From positions 124,001-188,000 of the forward strand of contig CAIJGA010000001.1 in the NCBI GenBank assembly GCA_903820085.1: a stretch of 64,000 nucleotides of DNA, read 5' to 3'. Positions within the stretch are counted from its first letter, which is position 1. Each line of letters starts with the position of its first letter. The notes beneath the pieces were generated by a model. That model saw only the letters and a program-made list of their open reading frames with translations. It was not told the DNA's origin and searched no databases. Both the position numbers and the translations under genes were made by a program. The DNA is from an uncultured Chlorobiaceae bacterium. Lineage in GTDB: Bacteria > Bacteroidota > Chlorobiia > Chlorobiales > Chlorobiaceae. Positions 28,238 to 37,470 of the stretch are shown piece by piece.

Positions 28238-28984
28238 TCAAGCAAACTTTTCATTTAAGAAATCATCCATCGTATAGAAACCAGGCTCCGTTTTATGGCG
28301 CAGGGCAAGCCAGATAGCTGCCTCAACCGCTCCCGAGGCAAATCCGGAACGATTTTTAGCCGTATGGGAAACAACAATTTCATCAGCATCCGAATCAATA
28401 AAAGCGGTATGCTTTCCGAACACGCTGCCAAGCCTCAGCGAAGCAACCTGCAATTCGTCAGCAGCAAGCTTTTTATCGTCCGAGAGCTGCCTGGCAACAC
28501 TTTTTTTCCGGCTGTTGGCCGAAAGAATCATGTCGGCTGCCCGGAGAGCCGTACCACTCGGAAAATCAGCCTTAGCGGTATGATGCTGTTCAGCAAAAGC
28601 AATATCGAACTGCCCGAAGGGCGCGATAAGCCGCGCAGCTTCACGCACCGTCCGCAGAAAAATGTTGACCCCGAGCGAGAAGTTGGCCGAATAGAGCAGC
28701 GAACCGCCAGCCCCGGAAACCATCTTTTTCACCTCTTCCAGGATATCGTCCCACCCGGTAGTGCCCACAACAACCGGCACACCCGAAGCAAGCATGGCCG
28801 GAAGATTGGCCATAAATGCATCCCTGACGGTAAAATCGATAATGGCATCGCTTCCCCGAAAAAGGTCGGGGGAGATAGTGGTATCAATATCAAGAACGGC
28901 AGCAACTGCATGGCTGCCCGTCTGACCAATCACCTGAGCGACCTGCTGGCCCATTCTTCCGTTTCCTACAAGGGTAAACCTCAT
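28238..28984 (-). CDS. dapB: 4-hydroxy-tetrahydrodipicolinate reductase
   Basis: A 248-residue NAD(P)H-dependent enzyme of the diaminopimelate/lysine pathway. The Rossmann start is [11 protein letters not shown] (5-15); the catalytic block is [16 protein letters not shown] with the two histidines, lysine and the S-G-T substrate loop, all conserved. DAP is needed for peptidoglycan cross-links, including those made by the L,D-transpeptidases further downstream. It follows parB by 59 bases on the same strand. Confidence 0.95.
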   Translation of the reverse strand: MRFTLVGNGRMGQQVAQVIGQTGSHAVAAVLDIDTTISPDLFRGSDAIIDFTVRDAFMANLPAMLASGVPVVVGTTGWDDILEEVKKMVSGAGGSLLYSANFSLGVNIFLRTVREAARLIAPFGQFDIAFAEQHHTAKADFPSGTALRAADMILSANSRKKSVARQLSDDKKLAADELQVASLRLGSVFGKHTAFIDSDADEIVVSHTAKNRSGFASGAVEAAIWLALRHKTEPGFYTMDDFLNEKFA

Positions 28985-29043
28985 GATGGTTGTTTATTGC
29001 TTATCAGTGGTTTTTTTTAAAAAGCGGCAGTTTCAGTGGGGGT

Positions 29044-29940
29044 TCATTCGTGGCGCATCAGTTCAAGAAGCCTTTCAAGATCATCATTGGAGAAATACTG
29101 GATATGAATTTCCCCTTTGCCACCCTTTTTTTCAATAATACGGACCTTTGTGGCAAGATTGTTTCTTAGCAGAGACTCAAGCTCAAGAAGATGTGAAGAG
29201 CGCTCCGAATAGGCTGGCTGAAGCGGTTTTGACTGATCCTTGAACATGCGGTTCACCAGAGCCTCTGTCTGGCGGACTGAAAGCTGATGGTTGAGAACCT
29301 GCTTCCAGACCTTTAGCTGCTGCTGTTCACCGGGAAGGTTAACCAGCGCCCTTGCGTGCCCTGAAGAGATTTCACGATTTCTTATGCTGTCCTGGATCTG
29401 CAGCGGAAGTTTGAGGAGGCGGAGAAAATTACTGACGGTCGAACGGTTTTTGCCCACCTTTTGCGCTATCTCCTCCTGGGTGAGATTGCACTTCGTTGTC
29501 AGGCTTTTCAGGGCAAGGGCAACCTCGATGGCATTGAGATCCTCACGCTGGATATTCTCGATAAGCGCAAGTTCAAGCTTGCTTGAATCATCATGAGCTT
29601 CAATAACATAGGCAGGAATAAACTTGAAACCGGCCAGCTTGACAGCCCTGAGCCGACGCTCTCCACTGATAAGCTGATAGCCTTCACCATCCCGGCATAC
29701 CGAGACAGGCTGGATAACCCCGTTTTCAATGATGGAGTTTTTCAGCTCTTCAAGAGCAGTTTCCTCAAATTCCTTGCGGGGCTGAAATGGATTTGGCCTA
29801 ATTTTTTCGATCGGCAGACTCCCGATACTGCCAACCTGGGCGAGTTCCTCTGCCTCATCTTTCGAAATCGAAACAAATCCTTCGTCAGGAATTAGCGCTT
29901 TCAAACCTCGTCCCAATGCTTTTTTTTGCATATCACCCAT
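29044..29940 (-). CDS. parB: Chromosome partitioning protein ParB/Spo0J
   Basis: A 298-residue ParB. The N-terminal KALGRGLKALIP tag binds ParA; the CTPase/ParB box includes IRPNPFQPRKEFEE, LISGERRLRAVKLAG and IENIQREDLNAIEVA; an HTH follows (LTQEEIAQKVGKNRSTVSNFLRLLKLP). It spreads from parS sites to organise the origin. ATG 29940 has GGAAAG just upstream; ATG 29931 is an alternative. It starts 16 bases after parA. No parS-like 16-mer was found by eye in this window. Confidence 0.95.
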   Translation of the reverse strand: MGDMQKKALGRGLKALIPDEGFVSISKDEAEELAQVGSIGSLPIEKIRPNPFQPRKEFEETALEELKNSIIENGVIQPVSVCRDGEGYQLISGERRLRAVKLAGFKFIPAYVIEAHDDSSKLELALIENIQREDLNAIEVALALKSLTTKCNLTQEEIAQKVGKNRSTVSNFLRLLKLPLQIQDSIRNREISSGHARALVNLPGEQQQLKVWKQVLNHQLSVRQTEALVNRMFKDQSKPLQPAYSERSSHLLELESLLRNNLATKVRIIEKKGGKGEIHIQYFSNDDLERLLELMRHE

Positions 29941-29956
29941 CAGCTTTCCAAGTCAG

Positions 29957-30754
29957 CTACGGCTGACGAACTTTAAATTTTTTAATATTGCCGTCTCTTT
30001 CAAAAATCTCCTGTGCCAGATCGAGATAATCTTTCGATCCAATACACTGGGCATCATAAAGCAGAGCGGGTTTGCCATGACTCGGCGCTTCGGAAAGCCG
30101 TACATTTCGCCGGATATAGGTCTTGTACACCTTCTCCTTGAAAAACTTCTTCACCTCTTCGGCAACCTGCGATGCTAGACGAAGCCGCGCGTCGTACATG
30201 GTCACCAGAACTCCTTCAATCTCCAGTTTCGGATTGAGGTGCTTGCGGACGATGCTGATGGTATTAAGCAGCTTACCCAGACCCTCAAGCGCATAATATT
30301 CCGCCTGAACCGGAATCAGCACGGAATCAGCTGCCGTGAGTGAATTAAGAGTGATCAGCCCAAGCGATGGAGGACAATCGATAATGATGTAATCATAAAG
30401 GTCTCTGATACCCTTGAGCGCTTTCTGCATCACATACTCGCGTTCTTTCATGTTCACCAATTCGACCTCCATTCCGACAAGATTGACATTGGAAGGAAGA
30501 ACATCGAGATACTCCAGACTGGAGGACTTGATGGCATCCTGTATATTCCCGCCTTTTACCATAACCTGATAAAAGGTATTGTCAATTTCATCACCGATTT
30601 CAAGACCGAACCCGGAAGTCGCATTAGCCTGGGGATCGATATCAATAAGCAATGTCCGGAACTCAGAAATAGCAATAGAGGCCGCTATATTGACGGACGT
30701 GGTTGTCTTTCCAACCCCACCTTTCTGGTTTGCAATCGCAATGACTCTGCCCAT
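29957..30754 (-). CDS. parA: Chromosome partitioning ATPase ParA/Soj
   Basis: A 265-residue P-loop ATPase with the deviant Walker A motif KGGVGKTTT at residues 11-19 (signature lysine K11), Walker A' region [13 protein letters not shown], and [14 protein letters not shown]. It moves or segregates the origin region with ParB. The pair forms an operon on the minus strand with dapB close behind. The divergent 3-methyladenine glycosylase gene shares the upstream 96 bases. Confidence 0.96.
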   Translation of the reverse strand: MGRVIAIANQKGGVGKTTTSVNIAASIAISEFRTLLIDIDPQANATSGFGLEIGDEIDNTFYQVMVKGGNIQDAIKSSSLEYLDVLPSNVNLVGMEVELVNMKEREYVMQKALKGIRDLYDYIIIDCPPSLGLITLNSLTAADSVLIPVQAEYYALEGLGKLLNTISIVRKHLNPKLEIEGVLVTMYDARLRLASQVAEEVKKFFKEKVYKTYIRRNVRLSEAPSHGKPALLYDAQCIGSKDYLDLAQEIFERDGNIKKFKVRQP

Positions 30755-30850
30755 GTACTAACCAGGTAAATTTACAGCAGTTGAAGTTCAATAATGACTT
30801 ATATGCATTATAATACTTACATGAACCATTACAAATTTTAATCTTGCTTC

Positions 30851-31447
30851 ATGAAACGGCTCGAAAAACAATTCTATGAGCAACCAACCCTTGAACTTGC
30901 GGAACAACTGCTCGGAAAAATCTTTGTCCGCATGCTGCCGGGAAATATCCGACTGACAGCAAGAATTGTTGAAACAGAGGCCTATCTCGGCCAGGACGAC
31001 GAAGCCTGCCATGCATGGCGGGGAAAAACTGCAAGAAACCAGATCATGTTCCGTGCACCAGGAACCATGTATGTCTATTTTACCTACGGGTGCCACTACC
31101 TGCTCAATATTGTCAGCGAACCGGAAGAGAGCGCCGGCGCGGTACTGGTACGGGCAATGGAACCGCTTGAAGGGTTGGCGTTCATGGAGGGGCAGAGAGG
31201 AACAAGCAGTCTCACCAATCTGATGAGCGGCCCCGGAAAACTTGCCCAGGCACTCGCCCTCGACTCCCGGTGCAACGGAAAGGATCTTTTCGGTGATGAA
31301 TTCTTTCTTGAAAATGCTCCGCCGCTTCCTGCTTCAATGATAGGCACCTCAACGAGAGTGGGCATTTCAAAAAGCAGGGAACTTCCCTGGCGCAAATTCA
31401 TGATCAATAATCCCCACGTCTCAAAGGGCAAAGTTACCCGAATGTAA
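30851..31447 (+). CDS. mpg: 3-methyladenine DNA glycosylase (AAG/MPG family)
   Basis: A 198-residue DNA repair enzyme of the AAG family, which flips out and excises alkylated purines. Motifs: [12 protein letters not shown], the catalytic [17 protein letters not shown] (E and Y of the active site), [19 protein letters not shown], and VLVRAMEP. The length is normal. TTCAAT (30787-30792) and TATAAT (30809-30814), 16 bases apart, lie upstream and may be its promoter. Divergent from parA. Confidence 0.92.
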   Translation: MKRLEKQFYEQPTLELAEQLLGKIFVRMLPGNIRLTARIVETEAYLGQDDEACHAWRGKTARNQIMFRAPGTMYVYFTYGCHYLLNIVSEPEESAGAVLVRAMEPLEGLAFMEGQRGTSSLTNLMSGPGKLAQALALDSRCNGKDLFGDEFFLENAPPLPASMIGTSTRVGISKSRELPWRKFMINNPHVSKGKVTRM

Positions 31448-31551
31448 AAAAAGAGCTTGCGGCATATTGGAAAGTTTCAAAAAATAACTCTTTTTGAGGC
31501 TTGGTCTCTCTGTCAGGAAGCCGCCGAAACCCACACTAAACCTGCCTGTCC

Positions 31552-32934
31552 ATGATCGGAACTCCACTCTTGCCGGAAATCAGGGAGCTGATCGAACAGC
31601 GGAACTTCAGCGCCTTGCAGAGAATTTTCAACGACTGGATGCCGGTTGACCTCGCTGAGCTTATTTCCGATCTTCCGGAAAACGAACAGGCAATCCTTTT
31701 CCGGCTGCTTCCTAAGGATCTGGCAACAGAAACCTTTGAATATCTTGATTTTGACTCCCAGCAGAACCTCCTGACCGCACTGACCAAGAAGCATGTTACC
31801 CACATCCTCAACAGCATGTCGGCCGATGACCGTACGGCGCTGCTTGAAGAGCTGCCGGGAACCGTGGTACAGGAACTGCTCAAGCTCCTCTCCTTCAAAG
31901 AGTTCAAAATTGCCAAAACCCTGCTAGCCTACGCGGAAGGAAGTGTCGGTCGTCTCATGTCTCCCGACTACCTCAGCGTCAAAAAAGACTGGGATATCAA
32001 CCAGGTTCTCGACTACATCCGTACCTATGGCCATGAGAGCGAAACCCTGAACGTCATCTATGTTGTGGATGACAACGGCAAGCTCAAGGGAGAGCTGCTG
32101 GCAAGAACGCTTCTGCTCTCCACGCCGGACAAAAAGGTGAGTGATATTATCGCCAAAGAGAAAATCATCACCCTCACCGCATCACAAGACCAGGCAGATG
32201 CGCTTGATGCCTTCAAGCGCTACGACACGGTCGCTCTGCCGGTTGTTGATTCCAACGGCTACCTGATCGGGGTGGTGACGGTTGACGACATGCTTGACGT
32301 TGCCGAACAGGAAGAGACCGAAGACATACAGAAATTCGGCGGTATCGAAGCGCTCGAAGAGCCCTACATCGACCTGCCGATACCCCAGTTGATCAAAAAA
32401 CGGGCCGTCTGGCTGGTCATTCTTTTTATCGGTGAAATGCTGACCGCTTCCGCCATGGCATTTTTCCAGGATGAAATGGCCAAAGCAATTGTTCTGGCCA
32501 CCTTCATACCGCTCATCATGTCAAGCGGAGGCAACTCCGGCTCCCAGGCGGCCTCGCTCATTATCCGTTCCCTCTCGCTCGGGGAGATAACCATCCGCGA
32601 CTGGTGGAAAGTGATGCGCCGTGAACTCATTTCAGGGCTGGCGCTTGGCTGCATCCTCGGCGCTATCGGCGTCTTCAGGGTGCTCATCTGGGCATCAGTC
32701 CTTGGCCATCTGAACACCCAGTGGCTCTATATCTCCTTTACCATAGGCATTTCACTGGTCGGCATCGTCCTGTTCGGGACACTCACCGGTTCCATGCTCC
32801 CCCTGCTGCTGAAACGGCTCGGTCTTGACCCGGCAGTCTCCTCAGCACCTTTTGTGGCCACACTTGTTGATGTAACCGGCATTGTCATCTACTTCAGCGT
32901 CGCATCGCTGATTTTGGGCGGAATCCTTCTCTGA
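31552..32934 (+). CDS. mgtE: Magnesium transporter MgtE
   Basis: A 460-residue MgtE. It has the cytosolic N-domain ([25 protein letters not shown]), two CBS domains (about 135-255, with [20 protein letters not shown] and [21 protein letters not shown]), and five C-terminal transmembrane helices containing the conserved ASVIL-type [15 protein letters not shown] pore segment. It takes up Mg2+, with the N and CBS domains gating on cytosolic Mg2+. Mg2+ supply matters for bacteriochlorophyll. No M-box riboswitch fits in the 104 bases upstream. Confidence 0.94.
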   Translation: MIGTPLLPEIRELIEQRNFSALQRIFNDWMPVDLAELISDLPENEQAILFRLLPKDLATETFEYLDFDSQQNLLTALTKKHVTHILNSMSADDRTALLEELPGTVVQELLKLLSFKEFKIAKTLLAYAEGSVGRLMSPDYLSVKKDWDINQVLDYIRTYGHESETLNVIYVVDDNGKLKGELLARTLLLSTPDKKVSDIIAKEKIITLTASQDQADALDAFKRYDTVALPVVDSNGYLIGVVTVDDMLDVAEQEETEDIQKFGGIEALEEPYIDLPIPQLIKKRAVWLVILFIGEMLTASAMAFFQDEMAKAIVLATFIPLIMSSGGNSGSQAASLIIRSLSLGEITIRDWWKVMRRELISGLALGCILGAIGVFRVLIWASVLGHLNTQWLYISFTIGISLVGIVLFGTLTGSMLPLLLKRLGLDPAVSSAPFVATLVDVTGIVIYFSVASLILGGILL

Positions 32935-32950
32935 AAAAACAGCTTGCGGT

Positions 32951-34588
32951 ATGGAACAGACACGTGAATCACTGGAATTTGATATTGTCTATGTCGGCGC
33001 CGGCCCGGCAAACCTGGCATCGGCCATCCACCTCCAGCGTCTCATCAAGCGCCACAACGTCCAGACAACAAACCCTCTTGACCCAACCATAGCCGTTATC
33101 GACAAAGGGCGCTACACAGGCGCTCACCTGCTCTCGGGAGCCCTGCTTGACCCGAAAAGCCTTGATGAATTTTTTCCCGACTACCGGGAGCAAGGCTGCC
33201 CTATTGAGGCCACCGTCTCGCATGAAAGCCTCTGGTATCTCGGCAGAAAAAGAAAATTTCCCTTCCCCTTTCTTCCGGAACAGTTCAGCAACAAAGGGGC
33301 CCTGCTTGTTTCGCTCAGCCGACTTGGCGCATGGATGGCTAAAGAGGCTGAACAAGAGGGCGTCCAGCTCTTCGACAACACCGCCGCCACAGCACCCTTT
33401 CTTGAAAACGGCAGGCTTGCAGGCATCCTGACCGACGACAAGGGGCTCGACAAAAACGGCCACCAGAAACCCGGCTATGAGCCGGGATTGCTGCTGAAAA
33501 GCAAGGTTACGGTAATCGGAGAAGGCTCGGACGGTTCGCTCTTCCGCCAGCTCTCCACACTTTTTCCAACCGGAAGCATAACACCTCGCTACGAAACCGG
33601 TGTCAAAGAGACGTGGCGGATACCGGCAGGTCGTCTCAAGGCCGGAGAGGTACACCAGATGTTCGGCTACCCTCTTTCCCCTGAGAGCTACGGCGGAGGA
33701 TGGCTCTACGCCTTCTCTCCAACACTCCTCTCCATCGGATTCATCTCCTCGCCGGGGCCGGAGTCACCCCTCTGCGACCCCCATCTCAACCTTCAGCGCT
33801 TCAAGGAGCACCCGCTCGTTGCCGAAATCCTCAAAGGAGGAAGCATGATTGAGTCAGGCGCAAGAACCATCAGTTCCGGAGGTATCGACACCATGCCCCC
33901 GCTCTACGGCTCCGGCTTTCTGGTAACCGGAGAATCAGCCGGAATGGTGAACATGCAGCGCCACAAAGGGATACATCTTGCCATGAAATCGGGTATTCTT
34001 GCCGCCGAAACCCTCTTTGAAGCTCTGCTGCACGAAGATTTTTCCATTGAAAGGCTGAAAAGCTACGACGAACGGTTCAGAAGCTCCTGGGCTTACGGAG
34101 AGCTTCACGCCACCCGGAACTACCGTAAAGCATTTGACAAAGGGATCTATGCCGGACTGGTTCAGGCAGGCCTTCAGCTCAGCTTTCCCGGCCTCTCGCT
34201 CACCGCAAAAAAAGGCCTGAAAAAGCAAAAAAACACTATTGCCGGAAAAGAGGAGTTCAAGCCGGACGGCCAGCTCACCTTCAGCAAGGAGCAGAGCCTC
34301 TACCATTCAGGCACCATGCATGAAGAGAACCAGCCCTGCCACCTGCATATCAAAGAGGAAGATATTGCAGAGATCTGCCTGAAAAAATGCACCGAAGAAT
34401 TCGCTAACCCCTGCCTTCACTTCTGCCCCGCAGCGGTATACGAGATAACCGGCGACCCCGCTCCTGCGCTCAAGCTCAACCCGTCCAACTGCCTGCATTG
34501 CAAGACCTGTGAAGTTGCCGACCCCTACGCCATCATCACCTGGAGGGTCCCCGAAGGTGGCGGAGGGCCGGGATACAAGCTAAGCTGA
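32951..34588 (+). CDS. Electron transfer flavoprotein:quinone oxidoreductase (ETF-QO)
   Basis: A 545-residue flavoprotein with a fused iron-sulfur domain. FAD binding is by VYVGAGPANLASAI (14-27); the membrane/quinone domain is in the middle (YGGGWLYAFSPTLLSIGF); the C-terminal 4Fe-4S ligands are in HFCPAAVY and SNCLHCKTCEVADP, ending with the diagnostic PEGGGGPGY. The enzyme normally passes electrons from ETF to the quinone pool. Neither ETF subunit gene nor an acyl-CoA dehydrogenase gene is in the window. It starts 17 bases after mgtE, probably in one transcript. Confidence 0.9.
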   Translation: MEQTRESLEFDIVYVGAGPANLASAIHLQRLIKRHNVQTTNPLDPTIAVIDKGRYTGAHLLSGALLDPKSLDEFFPDYREQGCPIEATVSHESLWYLGRKRKFPFPFLPEQFSNKGALLVSLSRLGAWMAKEAEQEGVQLFDNTAATAPFLENGRLAGILTDDKGLDKNGHQKPGYEPGLLLKSKVTVIGEGSDGSLFRQLSTLFPTGSITPRYETGVKETWRIPAGRLKAGEVHQMFGYPLSPESYGGGWLYAFSPTLLSIGFISSPGPESPLCDPHLNLQRFKEHPLVAEILKGGSMIESGARTISSGGIDTMPPLYGSGFLVTGESAGMVNMQRHKGIHLAMKSGILAAETLFEALLHEDFSIERLKSYDERFRSSWAYGELHATRNYRKAFDKGIYAGLVQAGLQLSFPGLSLTAKKGLKKQKNTIAGKEEFKPDGQLTFSKEQSLYHSGTMHEENQPCHLHIKEEDIAEICLKKCTEEFANPCLHFCPAAVYEITGDPAPALKLNPSNCLHCKTCEVADPYAIITWRVPEGGGGPGYKLS

Positions 34589-34591
34589 CCG

Positions 34592-35470
34592 TCAGCTTCC
34601 GAGCGTTTTGCACTGCATGAAGAAATCACGCAACCGGTGGATGCCATAAAGCGGAGCTATAAAATCAACCCGGCTGAGTGTTGTCGCAAAGAGCGCAACG
34701 TCATGGACGTCACGATTGAAGAGGCCGACTGCCGCAACCAATCCGTCAGCTGCCCAGAGCGGGAGGGGGAAAACGACTGGTTTTGTTTGGGCAATTTCAA
34801 TAGCCAGATCAACCATTTCAAGGTAGGTAAACACTTCAGGCCCGCCCACTTCAACCTCTTTTGCCGTTCCATCAACCGCATCAACGCACACCTTTGCCAA
34901 GTCAGCGCCATGAATGGGATTCGAGCGCTGGTAACCATCCCCCACCATCAGCATGAATCCTTTGCGTGCCCTGGCAACAAACTGCCCGATCTCCGAATAA
35001 TAGCCTGTCGGGCGGATAATTGCGGACTCAATATTTGCCGCTTTCAGCTCCCGGACAAACTTTTCATGAGCCTGGACATTCGGGATATTCATCATCCGAT
35101 GCGCGTCAAAAACCGACACATAGATGAATTTCTTGACCCTGGCTTTCAGAGCCAGATCCAGCAGATTCATGTTTGCCTGGTAGTCCACCTCGAAGATGGT
35201 ATGCACAAAATCAGGCTTGATCATCCCAAGCGATGAAAAAACAACATCAATACCGTCACATGCTGCCAGAATGGTTTCGGGCTTTGTTGCATCGCCCACA
35301 ACCACCTCGTCAACCAGATCCGCAATAGCCGGAGCAAAGTAAGAGCCGGGTAGACTGACCTTGTCCGGGTTACGCACCAGAGCACGCACCCAATACCCGC
35401 GATTTTTGAACTCCTGCACGGCATGGCGGCCAAGATAGCCGGTTGAACCGGCCACAAGTACTTTCTTCAT
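34592..35470 (-). CDS. NmrA-like NAD(P)-dependent atypical short-chain reductase
   Basis: About 292 residues. MKKVLVAGSTGYLGRHAVQEF is an atypical-SDR NAD(P)-binding start, cut by an ATG that fits the fold at 35470 (an upstream ATG at 35494 is less likely). KARVKKFIYVSVFDAH and ESAIIRPTGYYSEIGQF cover the substrate side; PIHGADLAKVCVDAVDG is the typical later block. The relatives include NmrA-type sugar-nucleotide and isoflavone-reductase-like proteins. In Chlorobi the 8-vinyl reductase BciA is also in this superfamily, but this protein does not clearly match it. Substrate unknown. Confidence 0.7.
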   Translation of the reverse strand: MKKVLVAGSTGYLGRHAVQEFKNRGYWVRALVRNPDKVSLPGSYFAPAIADLVDEVVVGDATKPETILAACDGIDVVFSSLGMIKPDFVHTIFEVDYQANMNLLDLALKARVKKFIYVSVFDAHRMMNIPNVQAHEKFVRELKAANIESAIIRPTGYYSEIGQFVARARKGFMLMVGDGYQRSNPIHGADLAKVCVDAVDGTAKEVEVGGPEVFTYLEMVDLAIEIAQTKPVVFPLPLWAADGLVAAVGLFNRDVHDVALFATTLSRVDFIAPLYGIHRLRDFFMQCKTLGS

Positions 35471-35496
35471 GGTGAATGGCAAAAAAATGAACAATA

Positions 35497-35643
35497 TTAT
35501 TGAACGGATTCCGTCAGCTCCTCCTGTTCCTCAAAGTGCTTAAAATACAGCTTTACCCTTCCAAAACCCATCGAGTTTTTTTCGTTTCTGAACCTTCCCG
35601 TGCATCCGCTCCGCAGGGAGGAACCAATGCTGCCGGAAGAGGG
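35497..35643 (-). other. Short open frame without a start, possible gene remnant
   Basis: A 48-codon stretch bounded by stops reads SIGSSLRSGCTGRF, then NSMGFGRVKLYF, ending TESVQ. The only internal ATG would leave ~25 residues. The residue composition looks coding-like, and the S-x-G-F-G-R-V pattern is reminiscent of C-termini in some RAMP-type proteins, but this is too short to assign. It may be decayed sequence or chance. It lies just upstream of the reductase gene. Confidence 0.2.
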
Positions 35644-35676
35644 TTACCTGATTAACCGGGAATTAAATGTAAATTT

Positions 35677-35699
35677 TCGGTATCTCTGGCGGAGTTGAT
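35677..35699 (+). repeat. Sequence echo of the mnmA PP-loop region
   Basis: Bases 35677-35699 match the start of mnmA (37868-37890) at 22 of 23 positions, covering codons for GISGGVD. Here the triplets are in phase with the following amidohydrolase gene but a TAA at 35670-35672 precedes them, and they lie before that gene's ATG. No further similarity is seen on either side. Confidence 0.45.
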
Positions 35700-35729
35700 A
35701 CTTTTTTTAACAAGAAAAAGAGGGCTATC

Positions 35730-37151
35730 ATGCAGAACAGAAACATTGATGTGCACTGTCATTTTTTCAATATCTCGTTTGCCTTTGCGGAAGTGCTTGA
35801 AATCGGGTGGCGGTGGATTCACGGCGACTATCCCTATACAAGCGAGGAACGGAGAGGACTGAAAGCCATAGGAATTATTCCGCCGGAACTCAAGCAACTG
35901 GCCAGCTATGTCGCATCTTATTTTGCGGTAGCTACGGGAAGCCCTGATGAACATTATGGCTATGAACAGCGGTGCTGCCGAAACAGCCAGTGGCATCCGT
36001 TGCAGCCGTTGATTACGGTACCGTTGATGATGGATATCTTTTTTTTGTTTGACCATGGCGAGTCGGAAGCGCTGAGAGCACTGAAGCCGGCATTACCCGG
36101 AATGCTGCAACGAGCAGCGCTGGATGTGACGACGGTGACAGAAGAGAATGCCAATTTTTTTGAGGAGTTTGCGCAGATCCTGAAAGCTGAATTCATCCCT
36201 GTTTATGAAAAAAAAGCCTCCGACAGGGATATGGCCCTTACATTGTCAGCAAAAAACGTTACGGATATCAGCCGTGATCTGGATCAGGTCATCGCAGATT
36301 TCAAGGATGGACATGCAGAAAAAGGGGTTCGACCCACGCCGGCAAGCTCTACGAAAACCAGCGTACAGATGACTCGCGGCTATCGCAAGCATCTGCAGGA
36401 ACTTCAAGTGCTGCAGATCATGAACCCTGATACGGTACTCCCCTTTCTGGCGGTTGATCCCCGCAGAATCGGGATTGATGAGCTGGTCAGGGAGCAGGTT
36501 GTTGACGGTGCGTTCAAGGGGGTGAAACTTTACACACCGCTGGGTTACCTGCCATCGCACCCGAACCTTTACCCCGTTTACCGGCTTTGCATGCAGCACC
36601 ATATACCTGTTACGGTCCATACCTCCACGGGAGGGTTGCTTTCGCTGTGCGACAGGATACAGACACGGAGCCAAAACAGAACGGGAAAGGTTGTTCCGGT
36701 AACTTTTGACAAAAAAACGGATAAATCGGCTTCCCTGTTTTTTTCAGAGCCGGTAAAGTGGCTTGAGATTCTTGAAAACAGCGAGTTCAGCGGCCTGCAC
36801 CTCAATTTTGCCCATTTCGGCGGCCAGGAGCATATCATCAAGCTGGCCGATCAAAAGCCTGATGAGCCGGTAAATCCCGACAACTGGACCGCTCAGATCA
36901 TCGGGCTGATGGGGAGGTTCGACAACGTTTACGCCGATATCTCCTACTGTCCCAAAGATGGAATGCTCGATTATATCAGGGCAATTATCAAGCGTTATCC
37001 GATCGTACAAAAACGGCTTATGTTTGGCACTGATTATATTATGGTTATGCAGGAATACAATCTTGGCGGCAGGCTTGAGAATTATTTCAATTACTATACC
37101 GGCATCTATCCAGAGATGCTGACCGCCAATCCGGCGGCATTTCTCGGATAG
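35730..37151 (+). CDS. Amidohydrolase-superfamily metal-dependent hydrolase (Amidohydro_2 type)
   Basis: A 473-residue TIM-barrel hydrolase. The N-terminal metal motif is IDVHCHF (H9, H11). Later barrel strands carry FLAVDPRR, FKGVKLYTPLGY, PVTVHTSTGG (metal His), LHLNFAHFGGQEH and MFGTDYI with the catalytic Asp. Between the first and second strand lies a large ~200-residue insertion with aromatic and helical segments, longer than usual for this family. The substrate cannot be deduced; Amidohydro_2 members include decarboxylases and hydrolases of cyclic compounds. It stands apart from its neighbours in function. Confidence 0.75.
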   Translation: MQNRNIDVHCHFFNISFAFAEVLEIGWRWIHGDYPYTSEERRGLKAIGIIPPELKQLASYVASYFAVATGSPDEHYGYEQRCCRNSQWHPLQPLITVPLMMDIFFLFDHGESEALRALKPALPGMLQRAALDVTTVTEENANFFEEFAQILKAEFIPVYEKKASDRDMALTLSAKNVTDISRDLDQVIADFKDGHAEKGVRPTPASSTKTSVQMTRGYRKHLQELQVLQIMNPDTVLPFLAVDPRRIGIDELVREQVVDGAFKGVKLYTPLGYLPSHPNLYPVYRLCMQHHIPVTVHTSTGGLLSLCDRIQTRSQNRTGKVVPVTFDKKTDKSASLFFSEPVKWLEILENSEFSGLHLNFAHFGGQEHIIKLADQKPDEPVNPDNWTAQIIGLMGRFDNVYADISYCPKDGMLDYIRAIIKRYPIVQKRLMFGTDYIMVMQEYNLGGRLENYFNYYTGIYPEMLTANPAAFLG

Positions 37152-37176
37152 TCCAACGTTGGCCGCATTATGCAAT

Positions 37177-37226
37177 TTGAATGAGAGTAGTAATTTCCAT
37201 ACATTCTGACTTGTAAGAATTTACAA
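37177..37226 (+). promoter_or_regulatory. Promoter and probable operator of the toxin-antitoxin operon
   Basis: TTGAAT (37177-37182) and TACATT (37200-37205) are separated by 17 bases, a fair sigma-70-like pair. Just downstream, TTGTAA-GAAT-TTACAA (37211-37226) is a 6-bp inverted repeat overlapping the expected transcription start. This is the usual place for an AbrB-type antitoxin to repress its own operon. Confidence 0.5.
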
Positions 37227-37245
37227 CCACCAGAGGAGGAAAAGA

Positions 37246-37470
37246 ATGCAAATCGCCAGAATAACAGCTAAAGGCCAGACAACTATTCCTGTCTCCATTC
37301 GCAAGGCTGCTGATATAAACGCTGGAGATACTCTTGCATTTGAAATCAAGGGGGATTATTTGATTGTCAGAAAAATAAAGTCTCCTGCTGATTCGTATCT
37401 GAAGGGCGTCGAAGAAACGCTCAATGAATGGTCCTCACCGGAAGATGAGGAGGCTTGGAGTGGACTTTAA
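37246..37470 (+). CDS. AbrB/SpoVT-type antitoxin
   Basis: A 74-residue protein with a swapped-hairpin AbrB DNA-binding domain: ARITAKGQTTIPVSIRKAADINAGDTLAFEI (residues 4-34), then LIVRKI. The acidic C-terminal tail (PEDEEAW) probably wraps the toxin. The start has a strong ribosome-binding site, AGGAGGAAA, a few bases upstream. The next gene overlaps its end by 11 bases, and an inverted repeat lies upstream, the standard layout of an autoregulated type II pair. Confidence 0.86.
   Translation: MQIARITAKGQTTIPVSIRKAADINAGDTLAFEIKGDYLIVRKIKSPADSYLKGVEETLNEWSSPEDEEAWSGL

Noticed and set aside
29044-30754. Search for a parS site near parAB
   Set aside because: I found no 16-mer resembling the TGTTTCACGTGAAACA consensus; the origin position cannot be inferred.
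31448-31551. Magnesium riboswitch or terminator between the glycosylase gene and mgtE
   Set aside because: The gap is too short for an M-box; AAAAAGAG/CTCTTTTT arms exist but with a ~30-base loop, too weak to call.
34592-35470. BciA 8-vinyl reductase assignment
   Set aside because: Shared superfamily motifs are not enough; no clear BciA-specific block was recognised.
35497-35643. CRISPR-associated RAMP protein remnant
   Set aside because: Only a few residues are reminiscent of RAMP C-termini; no repeats, cas genes or spacers lie in the window.
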